Positions 12,929-24,978 of a stretch of DNA of 64,000 bases are shown one piece after another. The notes beneath the pieces are model-generated. The model searched no databases and was not told the origin of the DNA. It saw only the letters and a list, made by a program, of their open reading frames with translations. This stretch comes from Hydractinia symbiolongicarpus (Eukaryota > Cnidaria > Hydrozoa > Anthoathecata > Hydractiniidae): the NCBI RefSeq assembly GCF_029227915.1, contig NC_079877.1:33135851-33199850 (forward strand). The letters run 5' to 3'. The position numbers and the translations under genes are program-made. Positions within the stretch are counted from its first letter, which is position 1. Every line of letters starts with the position of its first letter.

Positions 12929-15900
12929 AGACTTGTAGTTTTCAAAAATGTTTTCATTTTTGATGAGACGCTTGTTGAAAGAGGTTTTATCGCCGGGAAA
13001 CGAAAACCCGCGATTTCCCGTAAATCCCGGGCTTGGCCCGTATAGTCAAAAGTATACAAAGAAAGTACCCTGTGAGTAAACTCATTTCCTGAACGATTTT
13101 TTAAATTATTTTTTCACTACTAAAACGCATAAGACTTGTAGTTTTCAAAAATGTTTTCATTTTTGATGAGACGCTTAATGAAAGAGGTTTAATCGCCGGC
13201 AAACGAAAACCCGCGATTTCACGTAAATCCCGGGTTTTGCCCGTATAGTCGAATGTATACAAAGAAAGTACCCTGTGAGTAAACTCATTTCCAAAACGAT
13301 TTTTTAAAGTATCTTTTCACCACTAAAACGCATGAGACTTTTAGTTTTCAAAAATGTTTTCATTTTTGATGAGACGCTGAATAAAAGAAGTTTAATTGCT
13401 GGCAAACGAAAACCCGCCATTTCCCGTAAACCCCGGACTCGGCCCGTATAGTCAAAAGTATACAAAGAAAGTACCCAGGGAGTAAACTCATTTTCCATGT
13501 ATACAAAGAAAGTACCCTGTGAGTTAACTCATTTCGAGAAGGATTTTTTAAATTATTTTTTCACCACTAAAACGCATAAGACTTGTAGTTTTCAAAAATG
13601 TTTTCATTTTTGATGAGACGCTGAATAAAAGAAGTTTAATCGCCGGCAAACGAAAACCCGCGATTTCCCGTAATTCCCGGGCATGGCCCGTATAGTTGAA
13701 TGTATCTAAAGAAAGTACCCAGGGAGTAAACTCATTTCCCGAACGATTTTTCAAATTATTTCTGCACCACTAGAACGAATGAGACTTGTAGTTTTCAAAA
13801 ATATTTTCATTCTTGATGAGACGCTTAATGAAAGAGGTTTAATCGCCGGCAAACAAAAAAACCCGCGATTTCACGTAAATCCTGGGCTTGGACCGTATAG
13901 TCAAAATTATACAAAGAAAGTACCCTGTGAGTAAACTCATTTCCAGAACGATTATTTAAATTATTTTTTCACCACTAAAACGCATGAGACTTGTAGTTTT
14001 CAGAAATGTTTTCATTCTTGATGAGACACTTAATGAAAGTGGTTTAATCGCCGGCAAACGAAAACCCGCGATTTCCCGTAAATCCCGGCTTTGGCCCGTA
14101 TAGTCGAATGTATACAAAGAAAGTACCCTGTGAGTAAACTCATTTCCAAGACGATTTTTTAAAGTATCTTTTCACCACTAAAACGGACGAGACTTGTAGT
14201 TTTCAAAAATGTTTTCATTTTTGATGAGACGCTGAATAAAAGAAGTTTAATTGCCGGCAAACGAAAACCCGCCATTTCCCGTAAACCCCGGACTCGGCCC
14301 GTATAGTCAAAAGTATACAAAGAAAGTACCCAGGGAGTAAACTCATTTCCCATGTATACAAAGAAAGTACCCTGTGAGTAAACACATTTCCAAAACGATT
14401 TTTTGATTTATCTTTTCACCACTAAAACGCATGAGACTTGTAGTTTTCAAAAATGTTTTCATTTTTGATTAGACGCTTGTTGAAAGAGGTTTTATCGCCG
14501 GGAAACGAAAACCCGCGATTTCCCGTAATTCCCGGCCATGGCCCGTATAGTTGAATGTATCTAAGGAAAGTACCCAGGGAGTAAACTCATTTCCCGAACG
14601 ATTTTTCAAATTATTTCTGCACCACTAAAGCGCATAAGACTTATAGTTTTTAAAAATGTTTTCATTTTTGATGGGACGCTGAATAAAAGTAGTTTAATCG
14701 CCGGCACACGAAAACCCGCGATTTCCCGTAAATCCCGGACTGGGCCCGTATAGTCGAATGTATACAAAGAAGGTACCCAGGGTGTAAACTCATTTCCCGA
14801 ACGATTTTTTAAATTTTTTTTTCACCACTAGAACGCATGAGACTTGTAGTTTTCAAAAATGTTTTCATTTTTGATGAGACGCTTGTTGAAAGAGGTTTAA
14901 TCGCCGGCAAACGAAAACCCGCGATTTTCCGTAAATCCCGGGCTTGTCCGTATAGTCAAAAGTATACAAAAAAAGTACCCTGTGAGTAAACTCATTTCCA
15001 GAACGATTATTTAAATTATTTTTTCACCACTAAAACGCATAAGACTTGTAGTTTTCAGAAATGTTTTCATTCTTGATGAGACACTTAATGAAAGTGGTTT
15101 AATCGCCGGCAAACGAAAACCCGCGATTTCCCGTAAATCCCGGCTTTGGCCCGTATAGTCGAATGTATACAAAGAAAGTACCCTGTGAGTAAACTCATTT
15201 CCAAGACGATTTTTTAAAGTATCTTTTCACCACTAAAACGCACGAGACTTGTAGTTTTCAAAAATGTTTTCATTTTTGATGAGACGCTGAATAAAAGAAG
15301 TTTAATTGCCGGCAAACGAAAACCCGCCATTTCCCGTAAACCCCGGCTCGGCCCGTATAGTCAAAAGTATACAAAGAAAGTACCCAGGGAGTAAACTCAT
15401 TTCCCATGTATACAAAGAAAGTACCCTGTGAGTAAACACATTTCCAAAACGATTTTTTAAATTATCTTTTCACCACTAAAACGCATAAGACTTGTAGTTT
15501 TCAAAAATGTTTTCATTTTTGATGAGACGCTTAATGAAAGAGGTTTAATCGCCGGCAAACGAAAACCCGCGATTTCACGTAAATCCCGGGTTTGGCCCGT
15601 ATAGTCGAATGTATACAAAGAAAGTACCCTGTGAGTAAACTCATTTCCAAAACGATTTTTTGATTTATCTTTTCACCACTAAAACGCATGAGACTTGTAG
15701 TTTTCAAAAATGTTTTCATTTTTGATGAGACGCTTGTTGAAAGAGGTTTTATCGCCGGGAAACGAAAACCCGCGATTTCCCGTAATTCCCGGGCATGGCC
15801 CGTATAGTTGAATGTATCTAAAGAAAGTACCCAGGGAGTAAACTCATTTCCCGAACGATTTTTCAAATTATTTCTGCACCACTAGAACGAATGAGACTTG

Positions 15901-17315
15901 TAGTTTTCAAAAATGTTTTCATTCTTGATGAGACGCTTAATGAAAGAGGTTTAATCGCCGGCAAACGAAAACCCGCGATTTCACGTAAATCCTGGGCTTG
16001 GACCGTATAGTCAAAAGTATACAAAGAAAGTACCCTGTGAGTAAACTCATTTCCAGAACGATTTTTTAAATTATTTTTTCACCACTAAAGCGCATAAGAC
16101 TTATAGTTTTTAAAAATGTTTTCATTTTTGATGGGACGCTGAATAAAAGTAGTTTAATCGCCGGCACACGAAAACCCGCGATTTCCCGTAAATCCCGGAC
16201 TGGGCCCGTATAGTCGAATGTATACAAAGAAGGTACCCAGGGTGTAAACTCATTTCCCGAACGATTTTTTAAATTTTTTTTTCACCACTAGAACGCATGA
16301 GACTTGTAGTTTTCAAAAATGTTTTCATTTTTGATGAGACGCTTGTTGAAAGAGGTTTAATCGCCGGCAAACGAAAACCCGCGATTTTCCGTAAATCCCG
16401 GGCTTGTCCGTATAGTCAAAAGTATACAAAAAAAGTACCCTGTGAGTAAACTCATTTCCAGAACGATTATTTAAATTATTTTTTCACCACTAAAACGCAT
16501 AAGACTTGTAGTTTTCAGAAATGTTTTCATTCTTGATGAGACACTTAATGAAAGTGGTTTAATCGCCGGCAAACGAAAACCCGCGATTTCCCGTAAATCC
16601 CGGCTTTGGCCCGTATAGTCGAATGTATACAAAGAAAGTACCCTGTAAGTAAACTCATTTCCAAGACGATTTTTTAAAGTATCTTTTCACCACTAAAACG
16701 CACGAGACTTGTAGTTTTCAAAAATGTTTTCATTTTTGATGAGACGCTGAATAAAAGAAGTTTAATTGCCGGCAAACGAAAACCCGCCATTTCCCGTAAA
16801 CCCCGGACTCGGCCCGTATAGTCAAAAGTATACAAAGAAAGTACCCAGGGAGTAAACTCATTTCCCATGTATACAAAGAAAGTACCCTGTGAGTAAACAC
16901 ATTTTCAAAACGATTTTTTAAATTATCTTTTCACCACTAAAACGCATGAGACTCGTAGTTTTCAAAAATGTTTTCATTTTTGATGAGACGCTTGTTGAAA
17001 GAGGTTTAATCGCCGGCAAACGAAAACCCGCGATTTCCCGTAAATCCCGGGCTTGGCCCGTATAGTCAAAAGTATACAAAGAAAGTACCCTGTGAGTAAA
17101 CTCATTTCCTGAACGATTTTTTAAAGTATCTTTTCACCACTAAAACGCATGAGACTTGTAGTTTTCAAAAATGTTTTCATTTTTGATGAGACGCTGAATA
17201 AAAGAAGTTTAATTGCCGGCAAACGAAAACCCGCCATTTCCCGTAAACCCCGGACTCGGCCCGTATAGTCAAAAGTATACAAAGAAAGTACCCAGGGAGT
17301 AAACTCATTTCCCAT
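12929..17315 (+). repeat. Mixed region of 203- and 244-bp monomers with irregular HOR spacing
   Basis: Insertion monomers at 13498, 14353, 15407, 16868 and 17315 are spaced 855, 1054, 1461 and 447 bp, so no single HOR length holds. The pieces are recognisable from the 1258-bp and 1015-bp types: the CATAAG copy near 13.57 kb matches 3.73 kb and 5.76 kb. A 2-bp loss (CGGACTCGG to CGGCTCGG) lies near 15345. This is consistent with repeated unequal exchange between neighbouring HOR types. Nothing other than satellite is present. Confidence 0.75.
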
Positions 17316-20300
17316 GTATACAAAGAAAGTACCCTGTGAGTAAACTCATTTCCAAAACGATTTTTTAAAGTATCTTTTCACCACTAAAACGCATGAGACT
17401 TGTAGTTTTCAAAAATGTTTTCATTTTTGATGAGACGCTGAATAAAAGAAGTTTAATTGCCGGCAAACGAAAACCCGCCATTTCCCGTAAACCCGGGACT
17501 CGGCCCGTATAGTCAAAAGTATACAAAGAAAGTACCATGTGAGTAAACTCATTTCCCGAACGATTTTTTATTATATTTTTTCACCACTAAAACGCATGAG
17601 ACTTGTAGTTTTTAAAAATGTTTTCATCTTTGATGAGACGCTGAATAAAGGAAGTTTAATTGCCGGCAAATGAAAACCCGCCATTTCCCGTAAACCCCGG
17701 ACTCGGCCCGTATAGTCAAAAGTATACAAAGAAAGTACCCAGGGAGTAAACTCATTTCCCATGTATACAAAGAAAGTACCCTGTGAGTAAACACATTTCC
17801 AAAACGATTTTTTAAATTATCTTTTCACCACTAAAACGCATGAGACTTGTAGTTTTCAAAAATGTTTTCAATTTTGATGAGACGCTTGTTGAAAGAGGTT
17901 TAATCGCCGGCAAACGAAAACCCGCGATTTCCCGTAAATCCCGGGCTTGGCCCGTATAGTCTAAAGTATACAAAGAAAGTACCCTGTGAGTAAACTCATT
18001 TCCCGAACGATTTTTGAAATTATTTTTTCACCACTAAAACGCATAAGACTTGTAGTTTTCAAAAATGTTTTCATTTTTGATGAGACGCCTAATGAAAGAG
18101 GTTTAATCGCCGGCAAACGAAAACCCGCGATTTCACGTAAATTCCGGGTTTGGCCCGTATAGTCGAATGTATACAAAGAAAGTACCCTGTGAGTAAACTC
18201 ATTTCCAAAACGATTTTTTAAAGTATCTTTTCACCACTAAAACGCATGAGACTTGTAGTTTTCAAAAATGTTTTCATTTTTGATGAGACGCTGAATAAAA
18301 GAAGTTTAATTGCCGGCAAACGAAAACCCGCCATTTCCCGTAAACCCCGGACTCGGCCCGTATAGTTAAAAGTATACAAAGAAAGTACCCAGGGAGTAAA
18401 CTCATTTCCCATGTATACAAAGAAAGTACCCTGTTAATAAACTCATTTCCAAAACGATTTTTTAAATTATCTTTTCACCACTAAAACGCATGAGACTTGT
18501 AGTTTTCAAAAATGTTTTCATTTTTGTTGAGACGCTGAATAAAAGAAGTTTAATTGCCGGCAAACGAAAACCCGCCATTTCCCGTAAACCCGGGACTCGG
18601 CCCGTATAGTCAAAAGTATACAAAGAAAGTACCATGTGAGTAAACTCATTTCCCGAACGATGTTTTATTATATTTTTTCACCACTAAAACGCATGAGACT
18701 TGTAGTTTTTAAAAATGTTTTCATCTTTGATGAGACGCTGAATAAAAGAAGTTTAATTGCCGGCAAATGAAAACCCGCCATTTCCCGTAAACCCCGGACT
18801 CGGCCCGTATAGTCAAAAGTATACAAAGAAAGTACCCAGGGAGTAAACTCATTTCCCATGTATACAAAGAAAGTACCCTGTGAGTAAACACATTTCCAAA
18901 ACGATTTTTTAAATTATCTTTTCACCACTAAAACGCATGAGACTTGTAGTTTTCAAAAATGTTTTCAATTTTGATGAGACGCTTGTTGAAAGAGGTTTAA
19001 TCGCCGGCAAACGAAAACCCGCGATTTCCCGTAAATCCCGGGCTTGGCCCGTATAGTCTAAAGTATACAAAGAAAGTACCCTGTGAGTAAACTCATTTCC
19101 CGAACGATTTTTGAAATTATTTTTTCACCACTAAAACGCATAAGACTTGTAGTTTTCAAAAATGTTTTCATTTTTGATGAGACGCCTAATGAAAGAGGTT
19201 TAATCGCCGGCAAACGAAAACCCGCGATTTCACGTAAATTCCGGGTTTGGCCCGTATAGTCGAATGTATACAAAGAAAGTACCCTGTGAGTAAACTCATT
19301 TCCAAAACGATTTTTTAAAGTATCTTTTCACCACTAAAACGCATGAGACTTGTAGTTTTCAAAAATGTTTTCATTTTTGATGAGACGCTGAATAAAAGAA
19401 GTTTAATTGCCGGCAAACGAAAACCCGCCATTTCCCGTAAACCCCGGACTCGGCCCGTATAGTCAAAAGTATACAAAGAAAGTACCCAGGGAGTAAACTT
19501 ATTTCCCATGTATACAAAGAAAGTACCCTGTGAGTAAACTCATTTCCAAAACGATTTTTTAAAGTATCTTTTCACCACTAAAACGCATGAGACTTGTAGT
19601 TTTCAAAAATGTTTTCATTTTTGATGAGACGCTGAATAAAAGAAGTTTAATTGCCGGCAAACGAAAACCCGCCATTTCCCGTAAATCCCGGGCTTGGCCC
19701 GTATAGTCAAAAGTATACAAAGAAAGTACCCTGTGAGTAAACTCATTTCCTGAACGATTTTTTAAATTATTTTTTCACCACTAAAACGCATAAGACTTGT
19801 AGTTTTCAAAAATGTTTTCATTTTTGATGAGACGCTTAATGAAAGAGGTTTAATCGCCGGCAAACGAAAACCCGTGATTTCACGTAAATCCCGGGTTTGG
19901 CCCGTATAGTCGAATGTATACAAAGAAAGCACCCTGTGAGTAAACTAATTTCCAAAACGATTTTTTAAAGTATCTTTTCACCACTAAAACGCATGAGACT
20001 GGTAGTTTTCAAAAATGTTTTCATTTTTGATGAGACGCTGAATAAAAGAAGTTTAATTGCCGGCAAACGAAAACCCGCCATTTCCCGTAAACCCCGGACT
20101 CGGCCCGTATAGTCAAAAGTATACAAAGAAAGTACCCAGGGAGTAAACTCATTTCCCATGTATACAAAGAAAGTACCCTGTGAGTAAACTCATTTCCTGA
20201 ACGATTTTTTAAATTATTTTTTCACCACTAAAACGCATAAGACTTGTAGTTTTCAAAAATGTTTTCATTTTTGATGAGACGCCTAATGAAAGAGGTTTAA

Positions 20301-21703
20301 TCGCCGGCAAACGAAAACCCGCGATTTCACGTAAATTCCGGGTTTGGCCCGTATAGTCGAATGTATACAAAGAAAGTACCCTGTGAGTAAACTCATTTCC
20401 AAAACGATTTTTTAAAGTATCTTTTCACCACTAAAACGCATGAGACTTGTAGTTTTCAAAAATGTTTTCATTTTTGATGAGACGCTGAATAAAAGAAGTT
20501 TAATTGCCGGCAAACGAAAACCCGCCATTTCCCGTAAACCCCGGACTCGGCCCGTATAGTCAAAAGTATACAAAGAAAGTACCCAGGGAGTAAACTCATT
20601 TCCCATGTATACAAAGAAAGTACCCTGTGAGTAAACTCATTTCCAAAACGATTTTTTAAAGTATCTTTTCACCACTAAAACGCATGAGACTTGTAGTTTT
20701 CAAAAATGTTTTCAATTTTGATGAGACGCTTGTTGAAAGAGGTTTAATCGCCGGCAAACGAAAACCCGCGATTTCCCGTAAATCCCGGGCTTGGCCCGTA
20801 TAGTCTAAAGTATACAAAGAAAGTACCCTGTGAGTAAACTCATTTCCCGAACGATTTTTGAAATTATTTTTTCACCACTAAAACGCATAAGACTTGTAGT
20901 TTTCAAAAATGTTTTCATTTTTGATGAGACGCCTAATGAAAGAGGTTTAATCGCCGGCAAACGAAAACCCGCGATTTCACGTAAATTCCGGGTTTGGCCC
21001 GTATAGTCGAATGTATACAAAGAAAGTACCCTGAGAGTAAACTCATTTCCAAAACGATTTTTTAAAGTATCTTTTCACCACTAAAACGCATGAGACTTGT
21101 AGTTTTCAAAAATGTTTTCATTTTTGATGAGACGCTGAATAAAAGAAGTTTAATTGCCGGCAAACGAAAACCCGCCATTTCCCGTAAACCCCGGACTCGG
21201 CCCGTATAGTTAAAAGTATACAAAGAAAGTACCCAGGGAGTAAACTCATTTCCCATGTATACAAAGAAAGTACCCTGTTAATAAACTCATTTCCAAAACG
21301 ATTTTTTAAATTATCTTTTCACCACTAAAACGCATGAGACTTCTAGTTTTCAAAAATGTTTTCAATTTTGATGGGACGCTGAATAAAAGAAGTTTAATCG
21401 CCTGCACACTAAAACCCGCGATTTCCCGTAAATCCCGGACTCGGCCCGTATAGTCAAAAGTATACAAAGAAAGTACCCTTTGAGTAAACTCATTTCCCGA
21501 ACGATTTTTTAAATTATTTTTTCACCACTAAAACGCATGAGACTTGTAGTTTTGAAAAATGTTTTCATTTTTGATGAGACGCTGAATAAAAGAAGTTTAA
21601 TTGCCGGCAAACGAAAACCCGCCATTTCCCGTAAACCCCGGACTCGGCCCGTATAGTCAAAAGTATACAAAGAAAGTACCCAGGGAGTAAACTCATTTCC
21701 CAT
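17316..21703 (+). repeat. Four tandem 1097-bp HOR units (3 short and 2 long monomers), with a phase flip
   Basis: The 244-bp junctions at 17315, 18412, 19509, 20606 and 21703 are all exactly 1097 bp apart, which equals three 203-bp plus two 244-bp monomers. The second insertion falls 447 bp into units 1 and 2 but 650 bp into units 3 and 4, so the order of long and short monomers switches at about 19.5-20.2 kb. The CTGTTAATAAAC change after the junctions at 18412 and 21256 lies 2844 bp apart, not a multiple of 1097, which points to recombination or conversion inside the block. Confidence 0.88.
18153..18169 (-). other. CENP-B-box-like element in class B monomers, one base short
   Basis: GCCCGTATAGTCGAATG carries CCCG, the T two bases further on, and CGAA in the order of the reverse-complemented CENP-B box (CCCG, NN, T, NNNN, CGAA). 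Only three bases (AGT) lie between T and CGAA where the known box needs four. The same string recurs in most monomers whose GTATAGTC runs into GAATG, in all regions. Monomers with GTATAGTCAAAAG lack it. I saw no copy with the correct spacing, so binding by CENP-B is not claimed. Confidence 0.4.
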
Positions 21704-23380
21704 GTATACAAAGAAAGTACCCTGTGAGTAAACACATTTCCAAAACGATTTTTTAAATTATCTTTTCACCACTAAAACGCATGAGACTTGCAGTTTTCAA
21801 AAATGTTTTCATTTTTGATGAGACGCTTGTTGAAAGAGGTTTATTCGCCGGCAAACAAAAACCCGCGATTTCCCGTAAATCCCGGGCTTGGCCCGTATAG
21901 TCAAAAGTATACAAAGAAAGTACCCTGTGAGTAAACTCATTTCCTGAACGATTTTTAAATTATTTTTTCACCACTAAAACGCATAAGACTTGTAGTTTTC
22001 AAAAATGTTTTCATTTTTGATGAGACGCTTAATGAAAGAGGTTTAATCGCCGGCAAACGAAAACCCGCGATTTCACGTAAATCCCGGGTTTGGCCCGTAT
22101 AGTCGAATGTATACAAAGATAGTACCCTGTAAGTAAACTCATTTCCAAAACGATTTTTTAAAGTATCTTTTCACCACTAAAACGCATGAGACTTGTAGTT
22201 TTCAGAAATGTTTTTATTTTTTATGAGACGCTTAATGAAAGAGGTTTAATTGCCGGCAAACGAAAACCTGCGATTTCACGTAAATCCCGGGTTTGGCCCG
22301 TATAGTCGAATGTATACAAAGATAGTACCCTGTGAGTAAACTCATTTCCAAAACGATTTTTTAAAGTATCTTTTCACCACTAAAACGCATGAGACTTGTA
22401 GTTTTCAAAAATGTTTTCATGTTTGATGAGACGCTGAATAAAAGAAGTTTATTTGCCGGCAAACGAAAACCCGCGATTTCACGTAAATTCCGGGTTTGGC
22501 CCGTATAGTCGAATGTATACAAAGAAAGTACCCTGTGAGTAAACTCACTTCCAAAACGATTTTTTAAAGTATCTTTTCACCACTAAAACGCATGAGACTT
22601 GTAGTTTTCAAAAATGTTTTCATTTTTGATGAGACGCTTAATGAAAGAGGTTTAATCGCCGGCAAACGAAAACCCGCGATTTCACGTAAATCCCGGGTTT
22701 CGCCCGTATAGTCGAATGTATACAAAGAAAGTACCCTGTGAGTAAACTCATTTCCAAAACGATTTTTTAAAGTATCTTTTCACCACTAAAACGCATGAGA
22801 CTTGTAGTTTTCAAAAATGTTTTCATTTTTGATGAGACGCTGAATAAAAGAAGTTTAATTGCCGGCAAACGAAAACCCGCCATTTCCCGTAAACCCCGGA
22901 CTCGGCCCGTATAGTCAAAAGTATACAAAGAAAGTACCCTGTGAGTAAACTCATTTCCCGAACGATTTTTTAAATTATTTTTTCACCACTAAAACGCATG
23001 AGACTTGTAGTTTTTAAAAATGTTTTCATTTTTGATGAGACGCTGAATAAAAGAAGTTTAATGGCCGGAAACGAAAACCCGCCATTTCCCGTAAACCCCG
23101 GACTCGGCCCGTATAGTCAAAAGTATACAAAGAAAGTACCCAGGGAGTAAACTCATTTCCCGTGTATACAAAGAAAGTACCCTGTGAGTAAACACATTTC
23201 CAAAACGATTTTTTAAATTATCTTTTCACCACTAAAACGCATGAGACTTGTAGTTTTCAAAAATGTTTTCATTTTTGATGAGACGCTTGTTGAAAGAGGT
23301 TTAATCGCCGGCAAACGAAAACCCGCGATTTCCCGTAAATCCCGGGCTTGGCCCGTATAGTCAAAAGTATACAAAGAAAG
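21704..23380 (+). repeat. Decaying edge of the 244-bp monomer domain
   Basis: Mostly 203-bp monomers with TTAATGAAAGAGG or TGAATAAAAGAAG variable boxes. One 244-bp monomer remains, at about 23162, and its junction has mutated from CCCATG to CCCGTG. Other private changes are GATAGTACCC (two copies about 203 bp apart, near 22118 and 22321), a TTTTTATGAG palindrome arm near 22217, and a lost base in GGCCGGAAACG near 23064. No HOR period longer than a monomer stands out here. Confidence 0.7.
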
Positions 23381-24879
23381 TACCGAGGGAGTAAACTCAT
23401 TTCCCGAGCGATTTTTTAAATTATTTTTTCACCACTAAAACGCGTAAGACTTGTAGTTTTCAAAAGTGTTTTCATTTTTGATGAGACGCTGAATAAAAGA
23501 AGTTTAATCGCCGGCAAACGAAAACCCGCGATTTCCCGTAAATCCTGGGCTTGGCCCGTATAGTTGAATGTATATAAAGAAAGTACCCTGTGAGTAAACT
23601 CATTTCCAAAACGATTTTTTAACTAATCTTTTCACCACTAAAACGCATGAGACTTGTAGTTTTCAAAAGTGTTTTCATTTTTGATGAGACGCTGAATAAA
23701 AGAAGTTTAATCGCCGGCAAACGAAAACCCGCGATTTCCCGTAAATCCCGGGCTTGGCCCGTATAGTCAAAAGTATACAAAGAAAGTACCCTGTGAGTTA
23801 ACTCATTTCGAGAACGATTTTTTAAATTATTTTTTCACCACTAAAACGCATAAGACTTGTAGTTTCAAAAATGTTTTCATTTTTGATGAGACGCTGAATA
23901 AAAGAAGTTTAATCGCCGGCAAACGAAAACCCGCGATTTCCCGTAATTCCCGGGCTTGGCCCGTATAGTTGAATGTATCTAAAGAAAGTAACCAGGGAGT
24001 AAACTCATTTCCCGAACGATTTTTCAAATTATTTCTGCACCACTAGAACGAATGAGACTTGTAGTTTTCAAAAATGTTTTCATTTTTGATGAGACACTGA
24101 ATAACAGAAGTTTAATCGCCGGCAAACGAAAACCCGCCATTTCCCGTAAATCCCGGGGTTGGCCCGTATAGTCAAAAGTATACAAAGAAAGTACCCTGTG
24201 AGTAAACTCATTTCGAGAACGATTTTTGAAATTATTTTTTCACCACTAAAACGCATAAGACTTGTAGTTTTCAAAAATGTTTTCATTTTTGATGAGACGC
24301 TGAATAAAAGAAGTTTAATCGCCGGCAAACGAAAACCCGCGATTTCCCGTAAACCCCGGGCTTGGCCCGTATAGTCAAAAGTATACAAAGAAAGTACCCT
24401 GTGAGTAAACTCATTTCCAGAACGATTTTTTAAATTATTTTTTCACCACTAAAACGCATAAGACTTGTAGTTTTCAAAAATGTTTTCATTTTTGATGAGA
24501 CGCTGAATAAAAGAAGTTTAATCGCCGGCAAACGAAAACCCGCGATTTCCCGTAATTCCCGGGCTTGGCCCGTATAGTTGAATGTATCTAAAGAAAGTAC
24601 CCAGGGAGTAAACTCATTTCCCGAACGATTTTTCAAATTATTTCTGCACCACTAGAACGAATGAGACTTGTAGTTTTCAAAAATGTTTCCATTTTTGATG
24701 AGACACTGAATAACAGAAGTTTAATCGCCGGCAAACGAAAACCCGCCATTTCCCGTAAATCCCGGGCTTGGCCCGTATAGTCAAAAGTATACAAAGAAAG
24801 TACCCTGTGAGTAAACTCATTTCGAGAACGATTTTTTAAATTATTTTTTCACCACTAAAACGCATAAGACTTGTAGTTT

Positions 24880-24901
24880 TCAAAAATGTTTTCATTTTTG
24901 A
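24880..24901. repeat. AT-rich perfect palindrome in each monomer (9-bp arms, 4-nt loop)
   Basis: The arm TCAAAAATG is followed by TTTT and then CATTTTTGA, the exact reverse complement of the first arm. The element recurs in nearly every monomer at the same place, just after TTGTAGTT. Common variants change one base in an arm: TCAGAAATG, TCAAAAGTG, TTAAAAATG, or TATTTTTGA in the second arm. In a + strand transcript each of these would swap a Watson-Crick pair for G-U. Some variants break a pair outright (TCAAAAAAG, CATTCTTGA, CATTTGTGA). It could form a cruciform in DNA or a hairpin in RNA; neither is shown by sequence alone. Confidence 0.85.
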
Positions 24902-24925
24902 TGAGACGCTGAATAAAAGAAGTTT

Positions 24926-24978
24926 AATCGCCGGCAAACGAAAACCCGCGATTTCCCGTAAATCCCGGGCTTGGCCCG
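24926..24978. repeat. GC- and CpG-rich core with nested inverted repeats
   Basis: The segment holds GCCGGC, CCCGCG, CCCGTAAAT and CCCGGG. Two inverted repeats are visible here. AATCGC (24926-24931) pairs with GCGATT (24948-24953) across 16 bases. CGGGC (24966-24970) pairs with GCCCG (24974-24978) across a TTG loop. In monomers reading CGGGTTTGG a third option appears, AAACCCG with CGGGTTT. Monomers reading CGGACTCGG or CGAACTCGG lose the CGGGC hairpin, so hairpin-plus and hairpin-minus monomers are interspersed. The core is about 55% GC against about 29% for the rest of the monomer. Confidence 0.8.

Noticed and set aside
17630-17700. Compensatory change in the AATCGC/GCGATT stem (AATTGC with GCCATT)
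   Set aside because: Both members of one pair changed, but to a T-C mismatch, so the stem is weakened, not maintained. It is better read as linked subfamily-diagnostic sites.
18153-18169. True CENP-B box
   Set aside because: The spacer between T and CGAA is three bases, not four. Kept as a near-match finding only.
18150-18175. RNA polymerase III B box from GTCGAATG
   Set aside because: It departs from the B-box consensus at several positions, and no A box lies at a suitable distance. No terminator logic is evident since T-tracts occur in every monomer.
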